From Symsagittifera roscoffensis (taxonomy: Eukaryota; Xenacoelomorpha; Acoela; Convolutidae): a stretch of 64,000 nt of DNA. The notes under the pieces were generated by a model that was not told where the DNA came from, searched no databases, and saw only the letters and a program-made list of their open reading frames with translations. This document shows, one piece after another, positions 10,901 through 18,083 of this stretch. The stretch is from NCBI RefSeq assembly GCF_963678635.1, contig NW_026970657.1, positions 64,001 to 128,000 of the forward strand, in the 5' to 3' direction. Numbering within the stretch: the first letter of the stretch is position 1; every line of letters begins with the position of its first letter. Position numbers and translations under genes: made by a program.

Positions 10901-12302
10901 TTTGATAAGATGTCTGTTTTTTATTTTTATTTTGTTGAAAAAATGGGTAATTTTCACTGTGATCCTGTGGAGGATTTGTTCGGAAATTTATTGAATTAGG
11001 TTGGGTCATTGGGTTATTCCAATTTCGAGATCTTGTATATTGGTTAAAATTTCTTTGTGGTTGATTATATGTTTTTGATGGATGTGTATAATTATAATTA
11101 TGGTCTGTAAAGTTGTTTCTAGTGAATGTTTTGCGTGTTTTTGATGGTATTGTCATGGGTCTGTATGTTTGGTAATCCATATGTGAATATTTAGGGGCAA
11201 CCGAAGGTTTAACGGTTGATTGTAAGGTTACCTGTGTTTGTGAAGGATTTGTATTTCTTGGTGTTGTTAAATTTGGGCGTATTGGTGAAATACTTTGTTG
11301 TGTAGTTGTTGTGTGTACAATTTCTTCATTTATGAAGTGTGATGGTGTCTGGATATCTTGTTGAGTAAGATTCCTAGTTCCATTGAGGTTTTCATTGTGT
11401 ATAACTGTAGAGTTTAAACTATTATTTTGTGTATCGGGTAAAAATGTATTATAGTTTAATGGTGTTGCATCAATAGTTAATGGTATTACTTTTACATAAT
11501 CTCTTATGTAAGATATCGTACCTATTGCTTGACTTGAGATTGATTGTGGGAAGCTTATAAATGCGGGATGAGACCATTCGGGGTCCCAAACATAATCTGA
11601 TTGTTCTGTGATAGCGGTATCATCGTTCGAGTTTTGGGGTCTAAAATTTTTTCTTGCTTGTGCAATTAAATCAATATTGTGTGTGAAATAATCTATTATG
11701 AACCATGCCAAAATTTTTTGTAGATCGTGTTTTGTATGTTGTGAAACGTCGTCTTTCGTGAAATTTTCTTTAATGATGTTTAAATAACTAGAGAGTAGTG
11801 TGATTTCATGTCGTACTTTCAAATGTTTGGATGTTTCTGTCGGTGAGACATTTGTTATTGGGATTTCGTTTTCTAATATCGAAATATAACTATATATTAT
11901 TGCGAAAACTTCATTAGTGAATATGGAGTTTGCTCTTTGTGAGTTATGATATTGGATGCTTTTTATATATTCTGAAAAAACTTTTGAAAATTCTAAATCA
12001 AGATCGTCTGTTTGAATTGTATATTTTCTATTATTATGGTTTGGTGAGGTGAATTCTATGGAGTAGATTCCATACTGTTGTGTTATGTTGCATATATCTT
12101 TTAAGTAGTGGTCTATGATTTGTCTTTTGATTTTTACATCGGGGAACTCTGTTTTACATGGACTGATTCCGGGTTCAAATAAATTTACGAGTAAATTTTG
12201 ACAAAATATGTGTTGTCCTCTATCAGTATCTGCGTCTACTATAAAAGGAAAGATTTCATCATCATCTGGACTTTCTTCACCTGGAGTGTGCGTTGAGCTC
12301 AT
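4953..12302 (-). CDS. gag-pol: Gag-Pol polyprotein, 2,449 codons (copy A)
   Basis: One continuous frame. Order by approximate residue: N-terminal Gag region 1-340; Q/N-rich linker; capsid-like domain from about 604 (MVFTGTDPEYSVEDYL to MTLTPQLRKIA); CCHC zinc knuckle about 842 (CNYCRRYGHSISEC); Arg/Asn/Ser-rich basic stretch about 900-1085; protease DSGAES about 1229; RT with FTTADMNSAYNQ and YLDD about 1738; RNase H from MCDASNFG about 1886; integrase HHCC about 2254 and catalytic D, D, E near 2319, 2381 and 2414. The frame ends at TGA within integrase. Start ATG 12300-12302 overlaps ORF0 by 26 nt in the +1 frame. A fused Gag-Pol frame and large Gag are unusual but seen in some Metaviridae. 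Confidence 0.93.
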   Translation of the reverse strand: MSSTHTPGEESPDDDEIFPFIVDADTDRGQHIFCQNLLVNLFEPGISPCKTEFPDVKIKRQIIDHYLKDICNITQQYGIYSIEFTSPNHNNRKYTIQTDDLDLEFSKVFSEYIKSIQYHNSQRANSIFTNEVFAIIYSYISILENEIPITNVSPTETSKHLKVRHEITLLSSYLNIIKENFTKDDVSQHTKHDLQKILAWFIIDYFTHNIDLIAQARKNFRPQNSNDDTAITEQSDYVWDPEWSHPAFISFPQSISSQAIGTISYIRDYVKVIPLTIDATPLNYNTFLPDTQNNSLNSTVIHNENLNGTRNLTQQDIQTPSHFINEEIVHTTTTQQSISPIRPNLTTPRNTNPSQTQVTLQSTVKPSVAPKYSHMDYQTYRPMTIPSKTRKTFTRNNFTDHNYNYTHPSKTYNQPQRNFNQYTRSRNWNNPMTQPNSINFRTNPPQDHSENYPFFQQNKNKKQTSYQMDYLSSDDDFLQSDIFAPNTQEYRRQGIQRTRTNHRNFSPQPIDAQHQQPIQQQNLINTQSFRPIQQQNPMTAHSYQASQMQNEIPLPYYLQQHEITRNQLSNFSQMPNAAESLQMTMNPYLMGGSSITSNKPLMVFTGTDPEYSVEDYLNAVTANLILNIGPEPINTPLHQNWIHRRTALIQTTLDGAAQKWFSVLPLEIKSNWKRFTQEFSKMFDSERNKQQQRVLCNEIRRLPNETIKQLAVRIETLVRKAYSLNTHDYKNTKMTEILMMTLTPQLRKIAIKKRASHPSSIREPDLDFRKLVDKLEQAEITMKLEETENLKLQYVNRIETTPTNINNIQESETNLVEKITEILNIYEKNPNFKGKPSFKKWCNYCRRYGHSISECRQKQQDNQNKPQKYKEPNKSFYQYMKKDQNLPNKTVHSNNSSGKPLPNNTNYTRNQSPYNSSYRGRSPERRNTNNSSQNHYNRPNSRNNYSRSNSNTQRFVSRSNSQSRNNYYPNNQSRNSSYNRNRNYSYNRNRSYSNNRNQNYPNNQSRNNSYNRSNYNRPNNNYQNRSRNNSQNRHPSYNNRYRNYSQSPHRNNNNYNNSNNRHRSSTPKHQRQINQVQSNPETTSDPPGIDDTVTDTLQLNQINCTSSDSESDTENTLSINMIKVENDYESVIYEQPFPSHIYENQSEFLQNYYTTPINSTPTTQETNEINTTNQTNKNTKTKCLNTNHIYQNIQKEQPKEKIWTIPFLLESPRNKEFQPPDLEIDFLIDSGAESNIINIPTWNEIKTLHPKLTPLETSSKLATAQGSTLINYGKIQLFLLPTRTMEQSKILNKPFKQIFHITDIKYNIIGIPFISKYIPTINILNSKILIKDKYTKTKETSLTFFQRLNKQPPFFSKFYPIFNQQRKHLKPLSGNIYNFSIKQVHQYDKEQNKQKFYMSEFEFKPIHKFFKITISSIKYLKNSNSDIISLHVYNNTPYQVTLPLGLLGYCETNATISPIHEKAYRVNNILQLLDICQSTILNEELSINNIISNENRNTDYFTKTPYFKPTFNISNYTEDQQKFLTMFNFQHSQITQDEFEKLAKQLIKYSSVYATSKFDVGKISSSLHLPLKPDAVFKKQRASKVPIHLHDKVNRLLDILEQYNIISPVNKEEQPKGNTFINPVIILAKGESLKIVLDARYLNSLIDESKCNWPIEPIQVILTKINGKYFTTADMNSAYNQMPLDEQSRRLTQFVIGNQQYEFNRLFYGISIGPAAFSAFMSKIFRPLILKKNAITYLDDVFMQSQTKDEMFNVLEKYHQILQNENLKAAPDKSHFFLTRVKFLGHNIERKTITPLKSRIDAIQKLQPPTNKKKIQEFLGMLNFLSKYVYKMQLYLRPFYNILRQQNNFEWNTEHQTRFEEIKKLLTEQISNTIPDSNQPFYAMCDASNFGIGAALLQSHNGTNKMNLISANSRLFTQAELRLSTLMRECTAIIYTLTEYEFLILGSKHPTVLFTDHKPIIVLFTQKSNPNHRVYRFQLILMKFPNLHIVWTAGKNLALPDTLSRNTPPELLTRKTTVEIPKNIKFYLAENETSPRLECKYAVKTDVEQSQINSLQHFPLYLDCQNNHYEVDLLGTSTFKPIPYSQWIKNNTQQKRTKQHPPKKDHFPLIEKEDLTDKINLSGPQTNDSKYTINQVFDLHDPLDTIPLSKFENENIFLPPTETITISTLKQYQNLDPVIRQLKSWHKYKTKPVKADTTILGNKTLLRYFRKFINTTINENTDLLEYKLNESTVPCLPLSMILIAFNISHTQNIKGHSGSEKTYSNFIQNFYFPNAPIWIKVLCNDCIVCQLNKPYPNQKQIAQKQDFKGQSLYFNHRISFDTKGPISPSSEGNSYIMVIVDAFTHYVALNPVPHCNAYYAYTTLYEHWIAKFGLPEILVTDNGTEFINNEIITLCHLYNIKHKPRTSHAPWTNGLVEGMNRSLQEYLRCIINGNDTKYTEWSADVKLFP

Positions 12303-12744
12303 TTTTTCGTTCGATGACTGTTAATATGTAATTATCAATGTGTCTAATTGGTTGATTCCAATTGTATAAATGTACTGGTTTGTGTTTATACTGCTTTTTT
12401 ATTCTTCTTTTTCCTCTTTTTGATGAATTTGAAGTTGTTTCTGAGTCAGAAAAATATAATTGATCGTGAAGTGGGCAATTTTTATCTATTGATTCTTTTA
12501 GTTTGTAAAGTTCGTCTAAACTGTTGGTTTCTGATTCTGAAAATGCGTTTCGATTTTTTGAAAATCTTTTTCGTGTTATTTGTCTTTGTTTCGTTATTAT
12601 TTTTCTTTTTAGTGTTTGTCGTTTTGTTCGAATGTATCCAACTGTTTGTGTATGAGGTGTGATTACAAGGTCGTATTTTTTGTTATCTATTTCACAATTG
12701 TGTAAAACGATTGTTTGTTTATTTCCTAGGTTTTTAAATGACAT
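12277..12744 (-). CDS. ORF0: basic 155-aa protein upstream of Gag-Pol (copy A)
   Basis: This ATG-started frame precedes and overlaps Gag-Pol by 26 nt. It has a polar N-terminus (NKQTIVLHNCEIDN), a strongly basic middle (about residues 36-64, KRQTLKRK and RQITRKRFSKNR), an acidic Ser/Glu stretch (SESETNSLDELYKLKE, YFSDSETTSNSS), a second basic patch (KRGKRRIKKQYKHK) and the C-terminal block LYNWNQPIRHI. It is recognisable in all four copies (17692, 42644 and 60952 for B, C and D). The family is unknown. Two nuclear-localisation-like clusters suggest nucleic acid or nuclear interaction, which is inference. Its coding frame requires a +1 shift, leaky scanning or reinitiation to reach Gag-Pol. 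Confidence 0.65.
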   Translation of the reverse strand: MSFKNLGNKQTIVLHNCEIDNKKYDLVITPHTQTVGYIRTKRQTLKRKIITKQRQITRKRFSKNRNAFSESETNSLDELYKLKESIDKNCPLHDQLYFSDSETTSNSSKRGKRRIKKQYKHKPVHLYNWNQPIRHIDNYILTVIERKNELNAHSR

Positions 12745-13677
12745 AAGGTTTAGGATGACGGATGCAAAAGGTTGTTAAATGATTTCTATTTTCCTAAACT
12801 GTTAGTTCTTACGATTTTTTGGTTAGCTTAACCTGGGTCTATTTGTTCAGGGTTGGAGAGAAAAGTATATCGATTCCGAAGAATGATTTTTTACTTTCTC
12901 GTGGCTAGTATAAGTTAAGGTGTTAACTTACTTAATCTTACTTAGGGGTAGTGATTGTGTTCAAGGGTTGGAGAATAGTAAATCGATCCACAAGGTTCAG
13001 GTATAATTAGAACGCGAGTAGTTCGTTAGATACTATTTTAAACTTACTAAGTCTAAGATTTATCCTGGGTCTGTTAAGAGGGGGGGTCAAGTGAAGGATG
13101 AATAACCGAAGTTCTTCACTATTTATCCTAATTTGAATGATTAGTTTTGTTTAAAAATTTCTATTAGTCTTAGGTCTTTAGAAAGGGTTGGGTAGTGAAT
13201 CGACGTTTGAGGTCGTTAGACACTAATTAAGTGGGTGGGGGAGAACAAAGTTGTTCTGTTTGATCCAAGGATAAGCCTTGATGATCAAATTTAAAATTTA
13301 ATTAAGTAGAAAATGATTTAAGATCCAAGGATAAGCCTTGATGATCTGGTTTTAAAATTAAGTGAATTTAAGTTTTGATAAAATTTTAAATGTGTGTAAA
13401 GGAAAGATTTAGTGTTTTGATGATATTAGTGGGTTTATGATTGCTGTTATGTTTTAGATGATGGAGCTGGAACAACAGGATGATTTATGATTACTAACCA
13501 TTTATTGTCATGCTACTAATTTTTATTTTTTATTTTTCAATAAATATTTTTCAAACATGTTTTGTATATTACTGCAGAATTTTAGGAAAACGATCTTAGA
13601 TCTTTTTATCAATCGTTATTGTATATTAATAATTTTGTTTAGCGCCTGAAATGATTTTGAGGATTGACTTCAAAATT
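12745..13677 (-). promoter_or_regulatory. Structured non-coding leader of copy A
   Basis: The 0.93 kb between ORF1 and ORF0 has no ORF. On the sense strand it holds four related modules built around CCAACCCT or GACCCAGG near 13185, 13070, 12970 and 12845. It also has two copies of a palindromic motif (plus-strand text GATCCAAGGATAAGCCTTGA) at about 13261 and 13322, able to fold as CCAAGG/CCTTG hairpins. Equivalent sequence is in B and C but absent from D. Packaging, dimerisation or an intron are possible roles. Confidence 0.5.
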
Positions 13678-13911
13678 TTAGGTTTGCAAATGAAAATCTA
13701 AATTCATTGCCAGTAGTATTCTAAATATAAAAGTTTGTTCTGGTTTTTGCCTAACTATCATATAACTATATGGCAAGTTTCTACTTTGTCGTATGTCGTC
13801 TCTGGTTCGAGGTCTTCTTCCAATTCCGGGTAGTTCTGTTATGGTTCGGAATATTGGCTCTGATCTATTGAGTCGTAGAGACATTTCGATTAAATTATTG
13901 TCGTATAACAT
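13678..13911 (-). CDS. ORF1: small conserved protein after the primer site (copy A)
   Basis: This frame of 77 codons starts 83 nt downstream of the primer-binding site. The conserved core starts at the second Met (MSLRLNRSEP) and includes GRRPRTRDDIR, RNLP and VRQKPEQTFIFRILLAMNL. Copy C has an intact 71-codon version (41455-41670), and copies B (about 16456-16687) and D (about 60775-60955) keep recognisable damaged versions. Conservation of amino acids across four diverged copies suggests real coding. No family is recognised. Arg-rich content hints at RNA or protein binding, without proof. Confidence 0.5.
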   Translation of the reverse strand: MLYDNNLIEMSLRLNRSEPIFRTITELPGIGRRPRTRDDIRQSRNLPYSYMIVRQKPEQTFIFRILLAMNLDFHLQT

Positions 13912-13978
13912 TTTGTAAATGTTTTTGTCTAATTTCTAATCTATTTTGGTTAATTCTAAGCTATTAAGGTCTTGTTCG

Positions 13979-13996
13979 AGACTTATGGTCGCACCA
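13979..13996 (-). promoter_or_regulatory. Primer-binding site of copy A
   Basis: Directly inside the 5' LTR (2-nt gap) the sense strand reads TGGTGCGACCATAAGTCT. It starts with TGG as expected for pairing with a tRNA 3' CCA end. The same site follows the 5' LTRs of B, C and D. The matching tRNA would end in GGTCGCACCA. I could not assign an amino acid. Confidence 0.7.
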
Positions 13997-13998
13997 GA

Positions 13999-14408
13999 TG
14001 AGTTAGGACCGATGGGTATAACTCATAGAGTAATTTCGGATAGGGTACACCGTCTGCTCGTCACGCTATCTTATTTTCGGCCGGATAGATTCGTGCAACT
14101 TCTTAGTCTAATACCGATCCTAATCTTACTCTTATACTATCTAGTCTCAGGTTGTTTAACTAGTCTCTGCTAGGCTCAATAGATCTAGGGTATACTGGTT
14201 TATTGCGGCTGCTGAAGTGCTCGGGAGAGTCCAACTAATTTCTAAGTTAAATTCAAATCTCTCTGGTGCTGAAATTACAAGTAACTTCAGCACTTACAAA
14301 TAAGTGGGTTGTTAGTTAGATGGATCGTGATTGGTTAATATTAAATACTTTACATTGGTAAAACATTTAATTTATCCAATCATAAAATATAGTTTAGATC
14401 AGGTTCCA
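13999..14408 (-). repeat. 5' LTR of copy A (410 bp)
   Basis: On the sense strand it begins TGGAACC and ends ACTCA, giving TG...CA termini. It shares long blocks with the LTRs at 15979, 29860, 40110, 59557 and 60272, including AATCTATCCGGCCGAAAATA. It belongs to the subtype with TTAGAAATTAGTT. A TATAAGAG promoter-like motif lies in its 3' half. The partner 3' LTR is outside the window. Confidence 0.9.
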
Positions 14409-14507
14409 TTATTTTGTTCTATTAAATGTTTTTAGTTATTACTGCTCCATAAACCTTAAAAAGCAGTCGGAACATTCAGGGCTTCGCCCTGATACGAGCA
14501 GTCTTGT
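14409..14507 (+). repeat. R1 repeat, 3' tail, cut by insertion of copy A
   Basis: This ends with the conserved R1 tail: TTACTGCTCC, then CAGGGCTTCGCCCTG (a 6-bp hairpin), then GAGCAGTCTTGT. ACTGCTC and GAGCAGT are themselves complementary, giving a nested stem. The left part of the repeat stops exactly at the LTR of copy A, so the element interrupts it. Full-length relatives are at 30844-31249 and 38317-38836. Confidence 0.75.
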
Positions 14508-14632
14508 TTGTCTTTTAAAGCCGCAGCAACATTTCCTTTAATAACGTTTTAACTCTTCGTCGTTCTAAATAGAATTATCATCAGTTTTTTCTATTTTTGC
14601 AATTGATTCATATTCTTTTAAGTCATGTAGGT
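14508..14632. other. Unannotated AT-rich DNA
   Basis: I see no ORF or repeat here beyond AT-rich intergenic sequence between R1 and R2. Confidence 0.4.
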
Positions 14633-15012
14633 TGGATAAAGAAATTCACAAGCTCTGATAAATAACTGAAAAAGTGATAAACATCATGGGTATCTTTCAG
14701 GCATAACTGGGTACAAAAAGGAAGAATTAGCAATCAATCAGTTTTTCAATTAAAATTGAAATCAAATTTAAACATTTTTCTTGTGTAGCGATGCATTTTG
14801 GCTTTCAGAATTTGAAGCAATGAAAATTAGAACAATGAAAAAATTGACTGAGTTTTGGCTGCTCATTTTGGTGCGTTACTGTGTATAAGAAATATTGCAG
14901 GCACAACTACTGTTATTAAGCATCGGTAATTGGAAGATATAGTTCTTTGAGGTTTCACCATTTCTTTTTCTGATCAATCTTTTACCTCTGGATCGAAATA
15001 TCCAGTAAACTC
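14633..15012 (+). repeat. R2 repeat, copy 1
   Basis: About 380 bp closely similar to 40732-41102, from the text CACAAGCTCTGATAAATAAC to ATATCCAGTAA. The 3' end has a small perfect hairpin (CTGGAT, 6-nt loop, ATCCAG). There is no coding capacity. It could be a short non-autonomous element or a piece of a larger one. Confidence 0.7.
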
Positions 15013-15086
15013 TTGTTTAGAGGTAGAATTTCCGAAATAACTTTGCTAGTTCTAGTTCTGTTCATACTCGCATGTTTTTGCTCAAG

Positions 15087-15271
15087 CGGTGGACTCCCCC
15101 CTGACTGGATCGAATGCTCCGTTGGTGGTCAAAAAAGGACCCACATTTCTGTGTCTCTTTGGAGGCTATCACAATAGCTTTGACTACAGCTACATTGAAC
15201 TGACACTGAGCCAATCCGGAAGACAACTAGTAACTTCTAGAAGTGGTACTAGCTGGGACTACTTAGACCGG
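15087..15271 (+). other. Exon-like segment of a possible host gene
   Basis: This is an open stretch with less AT-rich, exon-like composition, coding for VDSPLTGSNAPLVVKKGP... to GTSWDYLDR. It is preceded by a pyrimidine-rich run ending in AG (TTTTTGCTCAAG) and followed by a donor-like GGTAATCA. No ATG begins it. I recognise no domain. It may be an orphan exon split from its gene by retroelements, or a relic. Confidence is low. Confidence 0.3.
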
Positions 15272-15550
15272 GTAATCATATGTCTATAATTAAAAGCCGA
15301 TAGATTAATCTAAACTTTTTTTGCCATTAGTTTGAGAAGCATATCGATTCGGATTTCAACGAGAACAATGATTGTTTCAGAGAGTAGATCAACTTTGCCA
15401 AGCAGTTTAATCCTATTATTACGTTACCAGTTATAAAAATTAATATTTTGTTTTTACATAGCGTGTGGGTTATGATAAAAAGAAGCAAATAATTTTTTTA
15501 TGTGATTTTTTTTTTATTTTCAAGTAATTTTTTAAAATCAAAAATATTTT
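15272..15550. other. AT-rich intergenic DNA
   Basis: No convincing gene, repeat or signal beyond AT-rich runs. Confidence 0.4.
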
Positions 15551-15610
15551 CTGTGACTTTAAAGGGCAGTCAGAACATTCAGGGTTTCGCCATGATACGA
15601 TCAATCTTGT
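15551..15610 (+). repeat. R1 repeat, degenerate 3' tail
   Basis: A short R1 relative: GGCAGTCAGAACATTCAGGG, then a decayed hairpin (TTTCGCCATG) and ATCTTGT. It lacks the upstream R1 body, consistent with 5' truncation. Confidence 0.55.
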
Positions 15611-15978
15611 TTTATTTTTGTACAATTAATCAGAGCGAATCAAGGATTTTCTTGAAGCGGCGGATGTTTTTTATATGTCGACTAAATTGATTTCCGAGCT
15701 CTGCCAAAGCACTAAAAAAAAACCTGTTTTGGCCAAATTTTCTGCGCCGCAGGAAAAATGTTTTTAAAATCAAGACAAAAAACGTTCAGCATTTTTTGAA
15801 AATTTTGACCAAAAGATTGCATTTTTTTTGGCGCGCGCTCCCCCCTCAAAATTAGTATATATAGGCGCCCAAGGCGCCTTCAAAAAATTTTTGGGACCAG
15901 TCACCAAAATGGATATCTCAAAATAGTACAAAGAGTAACCCTTTTTGTCGACAGGTCCGAAACCCTGGAGGGAAGGAG
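15611..15978. other. Intergenic DNA before copy B
   Basis: No gene seen. It contains a GC-rich patch in AT-rich DNA with TATATATAGG directly followed by GGCGCC-CAA-GGCGCC, an inverted repeat at about 15868-15882. It ends in a purine-rich run (GGAGGGAAGGAG) abutting the LTR of copy B. Confidence 0.4.
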
Positions 15979-16357
15979 TGGAACCAGATCCAAACTATAC
16001 TTTATTATTTGTTATAATTTAGATTTTTTATCCCTATAAAATATTAAAGACTAACCAATCACACTCCATCAAATTAACAACAGACTTATTTGTAAGTGCT
16101 CGAATTACTTGTAATTTCAGAACCAGAGAGATTAGAATTTAAATTACAACCTAGTTGCTTTCTCCAAGAGACCGACTCTTCGCAAAACCAGTTTACTCTA
16201 GACCTATTGAGACTAAGAGATATAAGAGTAAGATTAAGATCGGTATTAGACTAAGAAGTTGCACGAATCTATCCGGCCGAAAATATGGTAGCGTGACGAG
16301 CAGACGGTGTACCCTAACTGAAATTACTCTATGAGTTAGATCTTAGAACATAACTCA
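15979..16357 (+). repeat. 5' LTR of copy B (379 bp)
   Basis: It runs from TGGAACCAGATCC to CATAACTCA. It is the subtype with CAACCTAGTTGCTTTCTCC, shared with the 3' LTR at 29860. A GATATAAGAG motif is present. Confidence 0.9.
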
Positions 16358-16359
16358 TC

Positions 16360-16378
16360 TGGTGCGACCAAAAGTCTC
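16360..16378 (+). promoter_or_regulatory. Primer-binding site of copy B
   Basis: TGGTGCGACCAAAAGTCTC begins 2 nt after the 5' LTR. It is the same site as in copies A and C. Confidence 0.7.
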
Positions 16379-16455
16379 CAACAAGACCTTAAAAAACAAC
16401 TTCGCTTAAAACTAACCAAATAGATTAAAATTAGACAAAAAACATTTCCAAAAAT

Positions 16456-16687
16456 GTTATATGACAACAATTTATTTGAAATGTCTCTACAACTCAGTAG
16501 ATCAGAGCCATTAATCCGAACAATATGAGAACTACCCGGTATTAGAAAAAGACCTCGGACAACAGACGATATACGACTACATAGGAACTTACCATTAAAT
16601 TTCACGGTCGTACGGCAAAAGCCAACAAAAACTTTTATATTCAGAACTTTATTAGCATTGAATTTATATTTTCATTTAAAAATATAG
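16456..16687 (+). pseudogene. ORF1 remnant (copy B)
   Basis: Damaged relative of the ORF1 of copies A and C. It begins MLYDNNLFEMSLQLSRSEP and keeps the blocks KRPRT, DDIR, RNLP and VVRQKP..TFIFR, with at least one stop after the FRT-like position. It lies between primer site and leader as in the other copies. It is no longer translatable as one protein. Confidence 0.55.
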
Positions 16688-17690
16688 TATCTTCGAACAA
16701 AAGTCTTCAACGACAATTACAGGCACTAAACTTATTATTATACAATAATGACTGATAAAACATCTCTAGCCGTTCTCTTCAAAAATCTGCAGTACAATTA
16801 AAAAATATCAGGAAAAAATATTTATTGAATATAAAATTATACAAATTAGTTAGTATGAATACAAACTGGTGGTATCTTTAAATCATCTCTTCATCCCAGA
16901 TTCATCACCTAAAACATAACTGCGAATCATAAATCTACTAACATTATCATCAAAAAAAATCATAAAACCAAAATTTTCTATCAAATAAACCTTAAATTAA
17001 TTTATCAAGGCCTATCCTAATTCCTATTTTTATTTGAATTAAACATATGTAAATTTAACAGATCATCAAGGGTTTCCTTGGATCTTTAATTCACTTGCAT
17101 CTAAATTAAATTTAATTTCATTAATTTTATATTCTGATTATCAATAATTATCCTTGGATCAAATAGAACAAGTTTGCTCTCCCCCTCACAATAAATTAAG
17201 TGTCTGACGACCTCAAACGTCGATTCAATACCCAACCCTTCCTCAAGACCCAGGATTGATAGAACTGTTTCAATCAAAATAACCATTCTAATTAGGATAA
17301 ACAGTGAAGAACTTCGGTTATTCATCCTTCACTTGACCTCCCCCCTACCTGGCCCATGATAATACTTAAACATAGTAAGTTTAAAATAGTATCTAACGAA
17401 CTACTTGTGTTCTAATTATACCTGAACTTTGTGGATCGATTTACTATTCTCCAACCCTTGATCACAAATCACTACCCCTAGAAGAGATTAAGTAAGTTAA
17501 CTAACACCTTAACTTAGACTAGCCACGAGAAAGTAAAAATCGTTCTCAGGAATCGATATATACTCTTCTCTCCAACCCTGAAATACATTACCCAATTTAG
17601 GCTAACCACAAAAAATCGTAAGAACTAACAGTTTAAGACATTAGCAAATCACTAATCCAAATATTTCTTCCCACATCCTAAACCTGATGT
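16688..17690 (+). promoter_or_regulatory. Structured leader of copy B
   Basis: Non-coding. It carries the same four CCAACCCT/GACCCAGG modules (about 17230, 17340, 17450 and 17570) and the two palindromic CAAGG...CCTTG motifs (about 17065 and 17150) seen in A and C. Confidence 0.5.
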
Positions 17691-17691
17691 A

Positions 17692-18083
17692 CAAGACAAT
17701 TTAGGAAATAAACAAACAATCATATTACACAATTGTGAAATAAACACCAAAAAAATTGACCTCGTAATCTTTCCACACAAACGAACAATAGGACATACTA
17801 GAACAAAACGACAGACAATCACAAGGAAAATTTTAAGCAAACAAATACAAATTACACGAAAAAGATTTTCGAAGCGAAGAAACGCAGTCTCCGAATCAGA
17901 AACCAATCGTTTAGAAGAACTTATCACTACACTTTAAAAATTATCAAGTTAATGATATAATACATTTTTCTGACTCAGAAACCACATCACAATCATCAAT
18001 ACAAAGAAAACGAAGAATAAAAAAAACATACAAAAACAAACCAGTACGTCTATACAATTGGAATCAACCATTAAAACTCCATC
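17692..18083 (+). pseudogene. ORF0 remnant (copy B)
   Basis: Relative of the 155-aa basic ORF0. A one-base deletion just after the start shifts the frame, and later stops break it. Conserved blocks remain: HNCEI, LVI.PH, TRKRFSKRRNAVSESET and the C-terminal PVRLYNWNQP. The Gag start that should overlap its end is deleted here. Confidence 0.6.

Larger units (their letters stand above)
1..14408 (-). mobile_element. Copy A: giant env-bearing Ty3/gypsy-type LTR element, 5' LTR to env
   Basis: This is the best-preserved copy of the large family. It reads right to left: LTR 13999-14408, primer site, ORF1, structured leader, ORF0, Gag-Pol, non-coding spacer, two small hydrophobic ORFs, a methionine-free P/S/T-rich frame, and an envelope-like gene that leaves the window at base 1. 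Its post-envelope genes and 3' LTR lie outside. The Ty3/gypsy assignment rests on the order protease, RT, RNase H, integrase and on a GPY/F-like motif after the integrase core. Only two in-frame stops interrupt the visible genes. The right-hand flank (from 14409) is a copy of repeat R1, so the element inserted into it. The sense strand is strongly A-rich. Confidence 0.9.

Noticed and set aside
12290-12312. A-AAA-AAT heptamer as a -1 frameshift site between ORF0 and Gag-Pol
   Set aside because: The -1 frame hits TGA immediately, and Gag lies in the +1 frame.
13261-13347. Leader palindromes as a CRISPR-like or tandem satellite array
   Set aside because: Only two units, unequal spacing, located inside a retroelement leader and present at the same place in other copies.
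14437-14507. R1 tail as a hammerhead or other self-cleaving ribozyme
   Set aside because: It has CTGATACGAGC but not the CTGATGA and GAAA core needed for a hammerhead, and no other ribozyme consensus fitted.
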